From Thermoplasmata archaeon (GTDB lineage: Archaea; Thermoplasmatota; Thermoplasmata; Thermoplasmatales; Thermoplasmataceae), in assembly GCA_021797355.1 (NCBI GenBank), contig JAJZZX010000008.1, forward strand, positions 1 to 64,000: 64,000 bases of DNA, given 5' to 3'. Below are positions 62,779 to 64,000 of this stretch, in pieces. The position numbers were made by a program, and so were the translations under genes. Every line of letters begins with the position of its first letter. Positions within the stretch are counted from its first letter, which is position 1. The notes beneath the pieces are model-generated. The model saw only the letters and a list, made by a program, of their open reading frames with translations, made no database searches and was not told the origin of the DNA.

Positions 62779-64000
62779 TCAGATTATAAATATTGCAGCA
62801 GACAGCAAAATGCTAATTGCAGTTACGACCAATACTCTGAAAGATACTTTTTTTACTGAATATTTTCGTATTTCTAAGTTTAATATTTTATGTAGCTCCT
62901 TACTTTCGAAGATTTTCTTAGTTAGTTCTATGTCGTTATTATTTTCACTCAATGGCTCAAATATTGGTTCATCTTCAGTTTTTCCTTTAGACACTTTTCC
63001 AATAACTTTGCCAGATACATTCTCAATTGGAGTCCATGGATCTCTAAATGAGTGAGCATCACCTTTCGTGATGATTTTTGAATCTTCCATCTCTACCAAC
63101 CTGTGTGCAATAAAGCTTTTAGTTGTAAGGCCAGCCTGAGAGATTCTCGGTGTAAATACCACTATGTCACCTTCCTTAATTCCCATGTCTTCAGAGAAAT
63201 CAAGAACAATCAAAATATCACCATCTTCTAAAGTTGGAAACATGCTTCTCCCAGAACTTTGCATAATCTTTACTCCGTTTTTGACTAATTCTGGATTGTC
63301 GAAGTAAATTTGCCTCCGCTGACATTCTTTAAAAATATCAGAAAGCAAATAGAATAATGAATAGAACATTAAGACAACGACGTAGATCGGCAGAATGTGG
63401 TGTGATTTTAGAGAGAGGAGGGCCATCACGATAATTATTGATGGAAATATGAGGAAAAATGAAAATCGCAAAAGGTTAACATACCTCTCTTTAAGCATCA
63501 GTAAAATAATATATATAATCCCAGTAATTATAATCAAATCTGAACCCAGTATAACTCTATAAGTTAGAATTGGGGCCATGGCATGGAATTGCGTATAGCC
63601 AGTAATATTATAAAATTCCACGCCCCACGCCAAAAGAAACATTATCAATACGACAAAAAGCAGATATACTGCTGAATTCATGATAAATCTGAGGTGTCTT
63701 CGTGCCTTGAGATCGATATTTTTCCGTAAAGAAGCAATGAGATAATACAGAAATAAGATTCCCACCTGTGTACTTATAATGATTCCAGTAATTTCTAACA
63801 GCCCATTAGGAAGTATCAGATAAAAAATTTCAGAAGGATTGGAATAGATTAACAATGAAGATAGAAGAGAGGAGTTCAACAGAAGCGATAAAAAAGACGC
63901 CGTCAATAGCAGGAAGGATCCAAATATTAGTATGGCAACTAATGAAATATTGGTAAATATAATCAGTTCCGCGAGGCGCTCAGGTGAAAGGGAGATAGGT
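62779..64000 (-). CDS. SpoIIM-like membrane domain fused to S26 signal peptidase I (partial)
   Basis: The frame is open from the right edge (64000), so the gene is cut by the window; a TTG at 63906 is internal. At least 406 residues. The N-terminal half has six or more helices; ILPNGLLEITGIIISTQVG resembles the SpoIIM/DUF95 LPHGxxELP motif. The C-terminal half is an archaeal-type signal peptidase: MQSSGRSMFPTLEDGDILIV (catalytic serine in SGRSMFP), IKEGDIVVFTPR and ITKGDAHSFRDPWTP. Two closing helices follow (VLVVTAISILLSAAIFII). In archaeal type I peptidases the general base is a histidine; a histidine is present in FIAHRLVEM. Confidence 0.75.
   Translation of the reverse strand, partial: PISLSPERLAELIIFTNISLVAILIFGSFLLLTASFLSLLLNSSLLSSLLIYSNPSEIFYLILPNGLLEITGIIISTQVGILFLYYLIASLRKNIDLKARRHLRFIMNSAVYLLFVVLIMFLLAWGVEFYNITGYTQFHAMAPILTYRVILGSDLIIITGIIYIILLMLKERYVNLLRFSFFLIFPSIIIVMALLSLKSHHILPIYVVVLMFYSLFYLLSDIFKECQRRQIYFDNPELVKNGVKIMQSSGRSMFPTLEDGDILIVLDFSEDMGIKEGDIVVFTPRISQAGLTTKSFIAHRLVEMEDSKIITKGDAHSFRDPWTPIENVSGKVIGKVSKGKTEDEPIFEPLSENNNDIELTKKIFESKELHKILNLEIRKYSVKKVSFRVLVVTAISILLSAAIFII

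Noticed and set aside
62549-63055. Plus-strand open frame of 168 residues
   Set aside because: It lies largely opposite the signal-peptidase gene, which has clear family motifs, and it has no start signal.

Overview
The window looks like the chromosome of a thermoacidophilic archaeon of the Thermoplasmatales type (Thermoplasma/Ferroplasma/Cuniculiplasma relatives). The evidence is gene content and signals. There is a ThaI-family restriction enzyme, an SSV-type integrase whose start lies in a tRNA 3' end, a sulfocyanin-like blue copper protein, GH57 and archaeal GH15 enzymes, a DUF5752 protein, an archaeal tandem-thioredoxin-fold oxidoreductase, and HxlR and VapBC families. Many promoters have a TATA box 23-28 bases before a start codon, as expected for leaderless transcripts, and TTG/GTG starts are common. 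The species assignment is an inference; no rRNA gene is present.

Positions 1-16400 are accessory and partly decayed. An integrase overlaps a 3' fragment of tRNA-Ala(CGC). It is followed by an S51-like peptidase, an intact vapBC pair and two broken genes. Next comes a thiol/redox island: ergothioneine enzymes EgtD and EgtB, a DUF427 protein, an OsmC protein, an AhpD-like protein, a haloacid dehalogenase, a CARF-like/winged-helix regulator, a C2H2-finger membrane protein and a disulfide reductase. Three of its promoters carry the same CAACNGTTG palindrome. Then come a decayed vapBC copy cut by a transposase remnant, a ThaI-type restriction-modification pair in which both genes are frameshifted at G runs, and small zinc-ribbon membrane proteins.

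Positions 16400-31700 hold a mercury cluster (HxlR regulator, MerP-like, MerA, DUF302), an empty or decayed stretch of about 870 bases, and an alpha-glucan cluster (GH15, debranching enzyme, glycogen-synthase-like transferase, GH57). After these lie a minus-strand group with DUF5752, sulfocyanin, SHOCT, membrane HTH and GT4 genes, then dienelactone hydrolase and several small proteins.

Positions 31600-61700 are mostly housekeeping metabolism. A beta-oxidation block has two acyl-CoA dehydrogenases, one without the catalytic glutamate, plus thiolase, EtfB/EtfA, a membrane Fe-S protein of EtfD type, and further on an SCP2 protein and a fused hydroxyacyl-CoA dehydrogenase/enoyl-CoA hydratase. A compact operon encodes lipoate synthase, a full 2-oxoacid dehydrogenase complex (E1alpha, E1beta, E2, E3) and lipoyl transferase LipB. 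Also present are three MFS carriers, cob(I)alamin adenosyltransferase, AlaX, a GlcD/GlcF-type dehydrogenase pair, an APC permease and a tandem disulfide oxidoreductase. The fatty-acid block could feed acetyl-CoA and, speculatively, octanoyl groups to the lipoate operon.

The right end (61800-64000) has tRNA-Thr(TGT) abutting a broken IS256-type transposase, and a protein that joins a SpoIIM-like membrane domain to an S26 signal peptidase and runs off the window. No CRISPR array was found.
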